Shown here one piece after another: positions 9,147 through 20,500 of a stretch of DNA of 40,162 bases. The translations under genes and the position numbers were made by a program. The stretch comes from Pseudomonadales bacterium (GTDB lineage: Bacteria; Pseudomonadota; Gammaproteobacteria; Pseudomonadales; Azotimanducaceae), in contig JAESSY010000201.1 in the NCBI GenBank assembly GCA_016763855.1, positions 1-40,162 of the forward strand, in the 5' to 3' direction. Below the pieces are notes generated by a model. It searched no databases. It saw only the letters and a list, made by a program, of their open reading frames with translations, and was not told the origin of the DNA. How positions within the stretch are numbered: position 1 is the first letter of the stretch; the number at the start of each line of letters is the position of its first letter.

Positions 9147-10553
9147 ATGACAAAGAAACAAGCACTTATCGTTGATGATGAACCCGATATCAGAGAGTTA
9201 CTAGAAATTACTCTAGGACGGATGGATATCCACACGCAATCCGCAGAAGATCTTACATCTGCTAAAAAGCTGTTAGTAGAACATGAGTTCGATTTTTGCC
9301 TCACGGATATGAAGTTACCCGATGGAAACGGTATAGAGTTAGTGCAACACATCAACCACAAATTTCCTTCTCTTCCCGTTGCAATGATCACAGCTCACGG
9401 CAATATGGACTCAGCTGTTGAAGCCTTAAAGGCTGGAGCATTTGATTTTGTTTCAAAGCCAGTAAATCTGGAACAACTCCGAAACCTAGTTGATACGGCA
9501 CTTAATCTTAAGCCGATAATTGATACTAAGCAGGACGGCGCCACATCAGGGCTGCTAGGCGACACCACTATTATGGTTTCTTTACGCAAACAGATAACGA
9601 AGTTGGCTCGAAGTCAGGCTCCAATCTACATCAGCGGGGAATCAGGCAGTGGTAAAGAATTGGTGGCTAAAATGATTCATGAAGAAGGACCTCATGCTGA
9701 CGCACCTTTTATTCCCGTTAACTGTGGGGCAATTCCAGGAGAACTTATGGAAAGTGAGTTCTTTGGGCATAAGAAAGGCAGCTTTACAGGCGCTACCAGT
9801 GACAAGGAGGGGCTTTTCCAGGCGGCCAACGGAGGCACTTTGTTCCTAGATGAAGTCGCCGATTTACCCCTCTCCATGCAAGTTAAGCTCCTGAGGGGCA
9901 TTCAAGAAAAAGCAATCAGACCGATTGGTACTCAACAAGAATTATCTGTAGACGTAAGGATTCTTAGCGCGACTCATAAAGACCTAGCGTCAGAAGTCGA
10001 AGAAGGAAAATTTCGACAAGATCTTTACTATAGGATCAATGTCATTGAGCTAAATGTACCCAGTCTAAGAGAAAGAATAGGGGACATCCCGCTTTTAACC
10101 AAAGCATTACTGAAACGAATATCAGAAGATTATAAGTCAGTGCTACCAAAAATAAGTGCAGGCGCCATGACTGCGCTAGAGGCCTATCACTTTCCTGGAA
10201 ATGTTAGAGAACTTGAAAACATTCTTGAGCGCGCATTTACACTCTGTGATGACAATCTCATAAACGCCGTTGACCTCAGCCTATCATCTGGAAAAGTCAC
10301 TGGATTAACAATCGACTTGGGCACTGAAGACGATGAAGAAAACACTGTACGAGGAGAAGGTATTGATCAAACTGAGGGGGATTCTCTTCCTGAGAATAGC
10401 GACTCCCTAGAATCCTACTTGGAAGGTATTGAAAAGAACGTCATCGTCGAGGCCTTGGAATCTACTCGCTGGAACAAAACTGCAGCGGCAAAGAAATTGG
10501 GCATTACCTTCCGCGCTCTAAGGTATCGCCTCAAAAAGCTTGGGCTAGAGTAG
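9147..10553 (+). CDS. pilR: Sigma-54-dependent response regulator PilR
   Basis: NtrC-family activator, partner of PilS. The receiver domain has acidic pocket D10/D11, phospho-acceptor D54 and K104. The AAA+ domain has Walker A GESGSGKE at 164-171, the sigma-54 contact loop GSFTGA at 211-216 and Walker B GGTLFLDEVAD. A Fis-type helix-turn-helix ends the protein (TAAAKKLGITFRALRYRLKK). An acidic linker (about 390-430) precedes it. A TTG lies one codon upstream of the chosen ATG. It starts 7 bases after the pilS stop. In Pseudomonas its main target is pilA, which is not in this window, and I found no -24/-12 promoter near the pilus genes here. Confidence 0.93.
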   Translation: MTKKQALIVDDEPDIRELLEITLGRMDIHTQSAEDLTSAKKLLVEHEFDFCLTDMKLPDGNGIELVQHINHKFPSLPVAMITAHGNMDSAVEALKAGAFDFVSKPVNLEQLRNLVDTALNLKPIIDTKQDGATSGLLGDTTIMVSLRKQITKLARSQAPIYISGESGSGKELVAKMIHEEGPHADAPFIPVNCGAIPGELMESEFFGHKKGSFTGATSDKEGLFQAANGGTLFLDEVADLPLSMQVKLLRGIQEKAIRPIGTQQELSVDVRILSATHKDLASEVEEGKFRQDLYYRINVIELNVPSLRERIGDIPLLTKALLKRISEDYKSVLPKISAGAMTALEAYHFPGNVRELENILERAFTLCDDNLINAVDLSLSSGKVTGLTIDLGTEDDEENTVRGEGIDQTEGDSLPENSDSLESYLEGIEKNVIVEALESTRWNKTAAAKKLGITFRALRYRLKKLGLE

Positions 10554-10665
10554 CAACTATCTCACAATTAAAATCTATAAATCCTACACCTCATTCAGTA
10601 TAAGGCTATAGCCTGTCACATTGGTTGGCAGCAGAATACCTGAAGGTAGTTTTGAGATAGTCAAA

Positions 10666-11223
10666 ATGAAAGTGCAGGGTGTAACGTTTATTGAACTAAT
10701 GACAGGTCTAGCCATCATCTCGATTATGAGTGCTTTAGCCTTTCCTTCCTTCAATAGAATTCATTCCCGCAGTGTTGCCACTGCTGGCGTAAATTGGATT
10801 ATCGGCGCTGTGATTTTTGCCCGGCAAACAGCAATTACTCATCGCGTAACAACTACCTTATGTCCGGCTTCAACTCCAAAAAATGTTTGTAAGGGCAAAT
10901 GGCATGATGGCGTCATTATCTTTGCCGATCATAATTCTGATGCGATTTTAAATGGAAAAGATTTCTTAATCGAAAGAATTCATGCAGATACATTTACAGG
11001 CACTATTAAATGGCGGGCATTTCGAAATCGACAGTACCTGCAGATGACTCAACTAGGTTACACAAATTATCAGAATGGTAATTTCGTCTATTGCGCTCAA
11101 AATAAGGACCTTCGTTTTGCACGGCAGATAGTGATCAATATGCAAGGTAGGGCAAGGGTAGTTCATACCCTCAATGATGAGGGTATGAGAGTGGATCGTA
11201 AAGGTAAGTTATTACGATGTTGA
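10666..11223 (+). CDS. fimT: GspH/FimT-type pseudopilin (FimT-like)
   Basis: Minor type IV pilin-like protein of 185 residues. A short leader MKVQG is followed by VTFIELMTGLAIISIMSALA: prepilin peptidase would cut after the glycine, leaving Val+1 with Glu at +5. The C-terminal part fits a GspH/FimT globular domain, with four cysteines (in TLCPAST, NVCKGKW, VYCAQN and the terminal RC). The frame is open back to a TTG at 10621, but the ATG at 10666 gives a normal leader. It lies 112 bases after pilR, the position fimT has in Pseudomonas, and converges on the pilY2-like gene with only 8 bases between their stops. FimT of related bacteria binds DNA in natural transformation; whether this one does is unknown. 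Confidence 0.82.
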   Translation: MKVQGVTFIELMTGLAIISIMSALAFPSFNRIHSRSVATAGVNWIIGAVIFARQTAITHRVTTTLCPASTPKNVCKGKWHDGVIIFADHNSDAILNGKDFLIERIHADTFTGTIKWRAFRNRQYLQMTQLGYTNYQNGNFVYCAQNKDLRFARQIVINMQGRARVVHTLNDEGMRVDRKGKLLRC

Positions 11224-11231
11224 GTTGTGCA

Positions 11232-11588
11232 TCACGTTTCTTCACTTTCATTAATCTGGGTGAGTTTTTTACCTACCCTGTGCTGATCCTCTTGGATATA
11301 GATTACTTCCACGTGCATATCCACTTTCAACATTTCAAGAGATCCATAGTCTTTACCTAGCATTCGGACCTGCAAGGGTTGGGCATCGGTAGCGGGTCCA
11401 AAGTGATAGATAAAGCCGCTAATGATGGCGGTTCTATTCACTAGGTCTATTGATCTGATTTGTCCCTCCGTAATGCGTCCAGAACCGGAACCCTGAATAG
11501 AACCCACTAGGGAATTATGAAAGACATCTTCCGCCATTAAATTCTGACTAAAGATGAAAAACAAAAAACTTATTTTGAATATCTTCAT
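11232..11588 (-). CDS. Small exported protein, PilY2-like by position
   Basis: 118-residue protein with a clear signal peptide (MKIFKISFLFFIFSQNLMA, cut before EDVFHN). The mature part looks beta-rich and contains the phrase GRITEGQIRSIDLVNRTAIISG, suggesting a small barrel or PilZ/OB-like sheet; I recognise no catalytic motif. The frame is open 20 codons further up, but the ATG at 11588 has a strong AAGGAG site 7 bases away that overlaps the pilY1 stop codon, so the two genes are coupled. Its place at the 3' end of the minor pilin operon matches pilY2 of P. aeruginosa, a small protein needed for pilus biogenesis. Homology to PilY2 itself is not proven here. Confidence 0.7.
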   Translation of the reverse strand: MKIFKISFLFFIFSQNLMAEDVFHNSLVGSIQGSGSGRITEGQIRSIDLVNRTAIISGFIYHFGPATDAQPLQVRMLGKDYGSLEMLKVDMHVEVIYIQEDQHRVGKKLTQINESEET

Positions 11589-11598
11589 AGTTATCTCC

Positions 11599-14500
11599 TT
11601 ACTCCACCGTATCCAATTGCTTCCAAGACAGTCGACCTGTATTGCCACCGAAAGACGTGTTTGTTGTTACTATATCCAAAGACTTATCACTCAACTGGGT
11701 GATACGTTGATCCTCAATAAATGATGAATCCGTAGGCACTGCATCTTCGAAGCGCAAGCCCGCTACGATTTCGCCATTAACCTCATCTCCTGAGCTAAAT
11801 TCACCATCATTATTCAGATCGAAAATACCACCATTGGATAAGCAATCTATACTGCCAGTCCCTGGGCAAAATGCTAATGCAAAACCGCCAGCCACGTCTA
11901 CACAGCTTGTATCACTCCGCGGAATAATACTGTTCACAAAGGCGAGTCCTCCTCTGAGCTGAATATTACGAATCGCTTTCTCACCGGGAAATTCTGGCGG
12001 GTCGATACCCTGATTATCACTGGGTGCAACAGAATCAAGATGGTTATACCAACCACGAGCACCGCCTACCACAGAATAATCAACCTCGTTAGTGGTCAAA
12101 CTTCTGACGTTACCAAATCCCTCACCACCTGAACTTACTTCGTTCACATAACGTTGTTGGACCAAATCATTAATATCCAAAAGCTCTGGCGCTAACCGAT
12201 CCCACAAGCCATAAATGGACTGTATTCCCTTGTCTGACCCATCAGGAACAGTGATGTAGCTACCCGTTGCGAAAATCACGATAAACCCCTCAGGCTCAGT
12301 CGGATGACGCGTCACAATAGGCTGAGTGGTGATAGGTTGGTCTGTGATGTTACCGTTACCATCATCATATTCAGCTTTAAATATTTTAGCAAAAGACCAT
12401 TCTGTAAAATCTGACGAGGTCAAGTCAAAGCGGAAAAAATTACCGAAGGTGTCTCCAGCATAAACATAATCTACAGTACCATTACCATCAGCATCAATAC
12501 TTCTGGCAGTACCCAGACCATTGGGGAAGCCTCCGTTGACACCAAACCCTGTGTCGATTTTCACAAAGTCTTGTTTCCCGATACAACTTGGCGGTACTGC
12601 ATCAGTTTCATTTCCGTTGTTATATCTCATATCCGGATGACACCAATCACCATCAGCTCCTTTATCAACAAACAGTACAAATAGTTTTGCGATACCTGCA
12701 GTACTGTTATATCCATTACCAAATATGGCAACCCATTCCTTGTTTCCATTAGTATCCTCTGCATTGCTCATGGCAATACTCGGTGGATTGAAAGTATAGC
12801 CAAGATCTTTGACCGGTCTAGGCACAGCTTGGAGATCAAAACGGAGTGAACCCGCTGTTTTGAGAGGAGCGCCTAATTCATCCACGGGATAAGTATCATC
12901 ATCATCAGTGAATTCCCAAAGCACAACATTTGCCGCTGTTGCCTCTTTTAAAGCCGTAGGATCGGTAATGTCCAAAGCGTAATAAGCTTTAGCTCCCGCA
13001 CCTTGCCCACCAATTAGCACCGTCGCCCATTCTTTATTTGGCGTCACTCCTCCATCCAAATCAATGTAAACATCATTAATGGCTGGTGTCAGATCGTTGA
13101 AGAATTTATGGCTGTAATTGAAGTCTAATAATTCTGTAAGCTTCCTGCTAAATTTGCCTAACATCAGATTATTGGGTACAAAGCCAAATACCTCACTGCC
13201 GTTGGCTGGATCAAAGCCATGCAACATACCGTCATTGGCTTCAACATAAATCACATCCTGACGAGCTGTTTGCGCTGATACAAACGCAGAATATAAATCT
13301 GACTGAGGGAAAGGAACTGCATCCCTACCTGCTCGATTTGGCGCACCTACAAATACAGGTGTTGAGTGAACGATGTCACCTAAACGGCCTTCTATCGTGG
13401 GGCGCTCTCTGAAGTTACCAACAGGACGTTCGTTCGCAGAATCTCCCCGTAGGTATTGTACTCTTTGAGTGACCTCGGTATTTTGTTGAGCAAGTGTCGC
13501 TCCAGTATCTGAGATAAAGAATGCTCTCTGGGCTATATTGAGAGAACCTGGTCGAAAGGGGATCCCTTGCCCCGCTACATCATCATAGGTAAAGATCTCT
13601 CGATCAGTAGCGGCGACCAAATCCATGACCTCCGCAGAACGCCAAACGGGCTCTTCGGTTAAACCGCTATCTGTTAATCGTTGCGCTATCAAGTCGCCGG
13701 TGTTAATTTTTGTATTATAAAACGCGCGGAAAATAAGCGTGTCTTCTTGAATTTCCTGGGAGTTGAAACTTACTGCGGAAGCAGCACCACTACCTTGTGA
13801 AAATTCTTCGAAGGCCTGGACCAGTCTTTCAGCCAGTTCAGCTCCGTTTGCTGCATCCAGATATTCACCACGGCCGTTATAGGCGGCATGACGAACATCA
13901 TCCGTCTTTCTTTGAGTCGAAGAAAATGGATTTCCCCAGTTGAAGCCCTGAGTATAATCACTTGGCATTTCATCAACCAATCCACTTACACCAAATCCTA
14001 CAGTGTAGGTCGTCATGTGCTGGAATGTGATTTCATTATTGTTAGACTCAAATGCGGTATCTGAAGCACTTGATCTGTCTCTGGCTGTTGTTGGCACCTC
14101 ATTATTCAGGCTCGGATGGAGATCCCTTTCGTAGTACAACATAGCGACATCAGCCAAGGTCGTAAAATTCGGACCCGCAAAAGCACCACCATCAAAGTTA
14201 GTATTATTGTCACCGTCGGAATTGCCCGAAAATGGACTGGAGCCGTTCCAGGTTCCGTCTGTCAAAAGCAAGGTAAAGTGCTGCTGACAATTACCATCTG
14301 GTGCAGGTAGAACTGGACAAGCACTATCGCCTGGCGCTGTATCTGAATTGCTGTTAAAAATATCGTCTTCACGACATTCGAAATAACGGCCTGCATCTCT
14401 AAGAGCTCGCCTCAAGGGCGTACCACCGTTAGAATTGGTTGCGTAAATTGCATCTAACAAAGCAGCCTTAGCACCTGTTCTTTCAGAGGTATTCATAGAC

Positions 14501-17500
14501 TCAATAGGTCGTAGATTACTATTACTATTAAGTTTTCCATATCCAATTCGAATATTCTCAGCATTGGCCACAACGATGCCTAGTGCCGATTTTGCCGTAA
14601 ATTCCCGGTTTCTGGAATAAGTGAACCAGTTCGCAAAATTCTGGATTTCTTCATCATAGCTACAAGAAACCTCACTACTGATACAGTCAGTTCTATCTTC
14701 GCTTCGATCATACAAGGTGCCATCATCCAAAATTAAGACTAATTCACCTTCTGAATTACTCGGATCAAGCGCAGGAGACGGCGTTGAATCCAACTGACCG
14801 TCGCTGTCTCTATCATTCCACTTGTAATATCGCGGGATATAGAAATTATTCGATGCAATAAAAGCCAATTGGGACGATGGATTTAACGCTACTCCCGTGA
14901 AATTAATCGCATTTGTAAGATTGGTAGTTGGGCTTGAAGACAAGGGATTATGTCGAGCAGCCGTTGGTGGACTGTTTGGGAATTCTACGTCTCCTGCATC
15001 CAATCCTTTCCATGGCTCATAGCGAATCGCTGGATTGTAATAAACCGTATTAAAGCTCGCGTTTCTTAGACGCCACAATCCCTGGTTAGGTGCATCAGAT
15101 TCTGCCGGTGCCACTCTAATTGACGAGCCTGCAGTTGCTCTATTCACGTAGAGCAGAGAAAATCCCCCCGCCAATTGATACAAGCCGCTCGATCCATTAG
15201 CCATAATACCCCACCGCATGGAACCAGAATCATCGTTCACGATCAGCACATTGGGCTCAGGTCCGATGGGTAACTCAAGTGGTGTATTGGCTAGCTGGTA
15301 ATCGAATTGTACAGCACCATCACTGGAGCCTTCAGGTGCACCTTCTAAAGGCGCAATCTGTATAGAAACCACACCTGTGTCACAGTGATCTGCATCTCCC
15401 GGGGTTGGAAGATCGCAGACTTGAAAACCAAACTCGTCATTACCCGCGAATGTTGCACTTGGACGGTAATTAAACGATCCATCATCGAGGAAAGGCGCAA
15501 ACAACTGACCATGTAAAGTCAAGGCACCATCAAAGTAGAAGTAGAGTCGATCAGGTTGCGGGTCCGTAGGATCAGGATTGCAAGTAGGCAGCAGTGGATC
15601 ACAGCCGAGACCATCGAGATGCGTATTATCAGGATCTCTAACAAAATTAGCTAAACCATCCGCTGCAGTCACAACCAAATCGTCAGCCTGAACCATCGTT
15701 ATTAAAATGAGGTTATTGATCACTGGCGGGTCATTGGTTGGCAGTACATTGACGGTAACCGTCGCACACCTAACATCACTCGGTGGTGTAAATGCCACTT
15801 CGCCACCCGGTGCACTATCACGTATACAGTAGGTAAATGAATCTTCACCATTAAAGTCTAGTCTTGGCTGATAAGCGATTTCGAATTGGGAAATAGCCGA
15901 GCCATCAACAGCCGTATCGGGGGTTTCACCACTCTGACAATCTATGTAAGCACAACTGACTTCACCGTTAATTTCAATTGCAAAATCACCCGTATCATCT
16001 GGGTCGGCCAAGCGACTAGTTGTTCGCCATGCCCGTGCTTGACCCGCCTTATCAATTATTGTGGTACCCACACTAATCACTTCTGCTGGAGTATCACCTT
16101 GATAGTCATTTTCAATGACATTAAAGATTATTGTGCCTCCATCCTCATTCATTACTAGATTCGGAAATTCAGAGTAGTGATCGTCCTCAGCGCCTGGTGT
16201 ATCGTCACCAATGGCATTGATTGTCACACGGAATGGAATAGATGGGGGGCCAACAGCAAATAGTGGCACAGGTACACCTGGGGATGGACTGACAATGGGT
16301 AGACCCAAATCAGTAGCCTGAACAGAAATATCCAGCGTACCGTGAGCATCTGTATTAATGACTAAGTTAATCGAGGTATCCTGAGTTAACAGGACTAAGG
16401 TTCTATCCAAACCCGCTGGCGTATCATCGCTCAGAATACAGCTTACCAGCGGATCGTCTAACGGGCTAGCGCATGCACTAAATCCTGTCTCATCAACCAG
16501 AGGGGTTGCCACAAATTCATTGGCCGAATCTGTAATGGTTAATTGATAAGTCAAGGTTTCATCGGATGGATCATCATCATTTTGGTCAGCATCAGCAAAA
16601 GCGTTTACCAGATCGACGATCACATCTCCAGAATCTTCCAATTTGTCAGGAGTATTAACGTAGAAGCCAGGATTGTAAATAGGCGCATCATTCTGTGAAG
16701 CCACAGTAACAATGAAATCTAAGGTCGCTGTAGTCTGATTAGCTAAAGGATTGGCTTGGTCCTGGGCGGCGATCCTAATTGTAGCTGTTCCAAATTTGTT
16801 AGTGCCACTAAACAGAAACAGATCGCCACCCTGCAAATCTGTTTGGACCACACTTGAATTACTATTACTTACGATACTGAATTGGAGACTATCAAGATCC
16901 TCTAAAATATCCGAATCTAACAATCCATCTTTATCAATATCCAAATCAAAAAACAAATCGTTAATGAGGATAGATGCGCCATTTGAGCCATTTGCCGCAC
17001 CGGCATTTGGCACCTCATCTTCGTCAAACTGCACACCGTCAATTTGCAGCGCTACACCATCAGCCGTCAATGAAGGCTGATTATCATTAATCGGATTAAT
17101 CATAAAATTAATAATGGCTTCATTACTATCGGTAGTTCCATCATTTATCCGATAGGTAGTGCTTACCGAAAATTCCTCTACTGTGACATCAGAGTTTGTA
17201 ACAAACACAGATGAACCATCAGAATTAATTGTTAATGTTCCCACTACAGTTGGTAACAGTGCTGGTGGTACGGCAGGCACTTCCAAATCGAAAGGCACGC
17301 CGACTAAACCAATATCACCATTGACCTCGACAACAGTCAGGGTGTTTGCTGGTACATCTGCATCAGCATCATTATCAATCGGATTAAAATTGAGCGTCGC
17401 TAATTCATCAACATTAACGTTATCCGTATTGGCGACTGGCACGTTGTCTTCAAGGCCATTGAGTGAAATCGTTATCGTCGCACTGTCATCCAGATTCGGT

Positions 17501-20500
17501 ATGCCATCATCGGTAACGGTAACTTGGAGGCTAAAAGTTGGTGCCGTTTCAGCATCAAGTTGCGTTGAATCATTTACTTTAATTTCACCAGTTGACCCAT
17601 CAATTTTGAAGGCGGTACCAGTAATAGAATAAATCAAATTTTGTGCCGGTTCGCCGTTCACCGGTTCTATATCACTTGCTGCTACCGTTCCTACAATTGT
17701 GTCATTGGCACTGTTCTCATCCACACTAAAAGATTGAGGAGATATTGAAGGATTATCATTAACCGGATAGACGACGACGGTCATGAGTTTCACGGTCGAT
17801 GCAGTTACTCCGTTTGAAATCTCTGTCACTGTTGACGTTAGGGTCAGAGGAAAATCATCATGCTGGTTAGCCGGAGGTGTTACCGTCAAGGCTGCGGTTA
17901 ATTCTGTTGTAATAGTCCAGGTTCCACTCCCAGAATCTGCACCAATGTCAAATGTGGACCCTGTAGGATGGCCCGTAACGACCAATGATATAGTTTCCGA
18001 ACCATCAGCATCCACAAGCTCACTGGTTATTCCTAAGGAGATTGCAGTATCTTCATCACCGGCAACAGCCGAGTTAGCAACCGTTAATACAGGCGTGTCA
18101 GCAACTGCTGTAATTAAAGCTCTCATTTCATAAGTTGCCACACTTAACGCATCTGTTGCATCTTTGACCTTGAAATCAAATAATTTGATATTTCCGCTCA
18201 CGTGAGCAATCGGAGTAAAAGTGAGAGTCCCAAAGTTTCCCACGGGGATCTGAGTTCCATTTGCAACAATTGCAGTGGGGGCAACAGCGGTATTCACCAA
18301 AGATCCGAGAGTAGATTCGATATTTGTGATTACGATTTCTTTAAACGCATCACCAACTTCATCGGCGAAACTGAAATCTGCGAGCACAAAAGAGAAGGTA
18401 CTATCTTCTGCTCCTGTCAATGTTTTGTCCGCGCCGGTGGGCGGTTCATCGCTTAAATTATTCACTGTGATAGTGATTGTTTGCGCACTTGTATTCACGC
18501 CGTCAAAAACACTGACCTGTACGATGTAAACATTATCCGTACCAACATCAGTGGGAGATTCAAAATCAGGTGCTGTTGAAAATATCAAACTACCGGTTGC
18601 TGAGCCTATTGAAAATTCTGCGCCATCAGCACCGCCAGTTATAGAGTACGTTGGCCCAGTTCCGACTCCATCACCATCGGTCGTTGTTACAACAAGTACT
18701 GTTGCGTCATTCTCATCTAGGTTAACCGTTGCCACACTACTAAATACAGGAAAGATATCATTTAGATCCAGGACAGTAACTGTAATGGTTTGAGCCGTTG
18801 AATTCGTGCCATCTGAAGTACTGACTTCGACTAAATATACATTGTTCGTATCGGCATCAGCAGGAGATTCAAAATCTGGAGTCGATGCGAATACCAAAGC
18901 GCCGCTAGCAGAATCAATTGAAAAGTCGGCTATATCTGCTCCGCCACTTAAGGTATATGTCGGGCCACTTCCGACACCGTCAGTGTCAGTTGTTGTCACT
19001 GTCAGTACGGTCGTTGTTCCTTCGTTCACATTGACTGCGTTACCACTGCTATAAGCTGGAGCATTATCATTTAGATCGACGACCCTAATGGTCAAAGTTT
19101 GTAATGTTGTGTTAACTGTATCGAACGCACTTAAATTAACAACATATATATTGTTTACTCCGCTATCAGTCGGAGACTCGAAATCAGGTGCGGTATTAAA
19201 TATCAGGTCGCCACTACTTGAATTAATTAAAAATATCGCGGCATCATCCCCACCCACAATGCTATAAACCATCGGTGCTGGAACTGCATCCGCATCAGAA
19301 GCTTGTACTGTAATAACTGCTGTTTCAGATTCGTTAACATTTACCGTGTCAGCACTTGTAAAAATGGGGACGCTATCATTTACGTTTAAAATTGTGACCA
19401 CTATAGATTGAACCACAGTCGTCTCACCATCGAAGACACTCACATCAACGTCGTAGACGTTATCTATGCCGTTATCAACAGGAGCCTCAAAATCCGTTGT
19501 AATCGTAAAAGTTAAGCTTCCGCTCGAAGAGCCTATTGTAAACCTTGCACTATCTAACCCACCACTAATGGCATATACGAGAGCAGGGCCCACACTATCA
19601 GCATCCGTCGCCGTAACAGTCATTACTGAAGTATCTTTCTCATTAACACTGACGGTGTTCGCACTAGTGATAACAGGCGCGCTATCATTCAAATCCTGAA
19701 CTGTAACCGTAATGGTTTGTTGTACGGTCGCTACACCATCAAAAACACTAATATTAAATACATAGACATTATTGGAACCAGCATCAGTTGGGTTATCAAA
19801 ATCCGGCGCAGGATTAAAAATTAAAACACCATCTGCAGAGCCAATGGTAAAATCACCTGCATCATCACCCCCTGCCATAGCATAAACCGGCGCTGGTCCA
19901 ACGCCATCTGCATCAGTCGATGTTACTGTCAATACAGTCGTATCATTCTCATTTACTGTCGCAGAATTTGCACTGGTAATCACCGGATCATTATCATTGA
20001 TGTCGACTATGGTCACTGCGATGGATTGCACTGTTGTATTAGTGCCGTCAAATGCACTGACTTCAAGATCGTAGACATTATTGCTACCCCCATCAGTAGG
20101 AGACTCAAAATCTTGCGCGGCATTGAAAATTAGGACTCCGTCAGCTCCACCAATAGAAAATCTAGCTAAATCGGCACCACCTGTTATTGAATAGACCGGC
20201 CCTGTACCCGTAGTATCAGGATCCGTTGCAATAACAGTGAGCACAGATGTCTGGCCTTCATTGACATTAGATGTTGCTGATGAAGTAAAAATAGGAGCTG
20301 TATCATTGAGATCTGTCACACTAATCGTAAAGGAACGCTCAAAAGTCCCGCCGTTGCCATCACTCACTTGCAGTCTTATTGAATAACTAGCCTTAACTTC
20401 TCTATCCAGTGAATTATTGGCAGCTAAGGTAGTTCCTGTCACAGTGAATGAAGCATTATCAGCATCACCAGTGCCGGCGACCAGGGAAAAAACATGAGTA

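Noticed and set aside
10554-10665. TTGGCAGCAGAATACC before the fimT-like gene as a sigma-54 promoter for PilR
   Set aside because: The GG of -24 is there but no GC at -12. Regions before pilE and fimU also lack a -24/-12 element.
17159-17632. 157-codon frame opposite pilY1, with similar long plus-strand frames throughout 15.9-19.7 kb
   Set aside because: Shadows of the repeat-rich pilY1 frame; Ser/Val/Thr-rich mirror composition and no ribosome sites.
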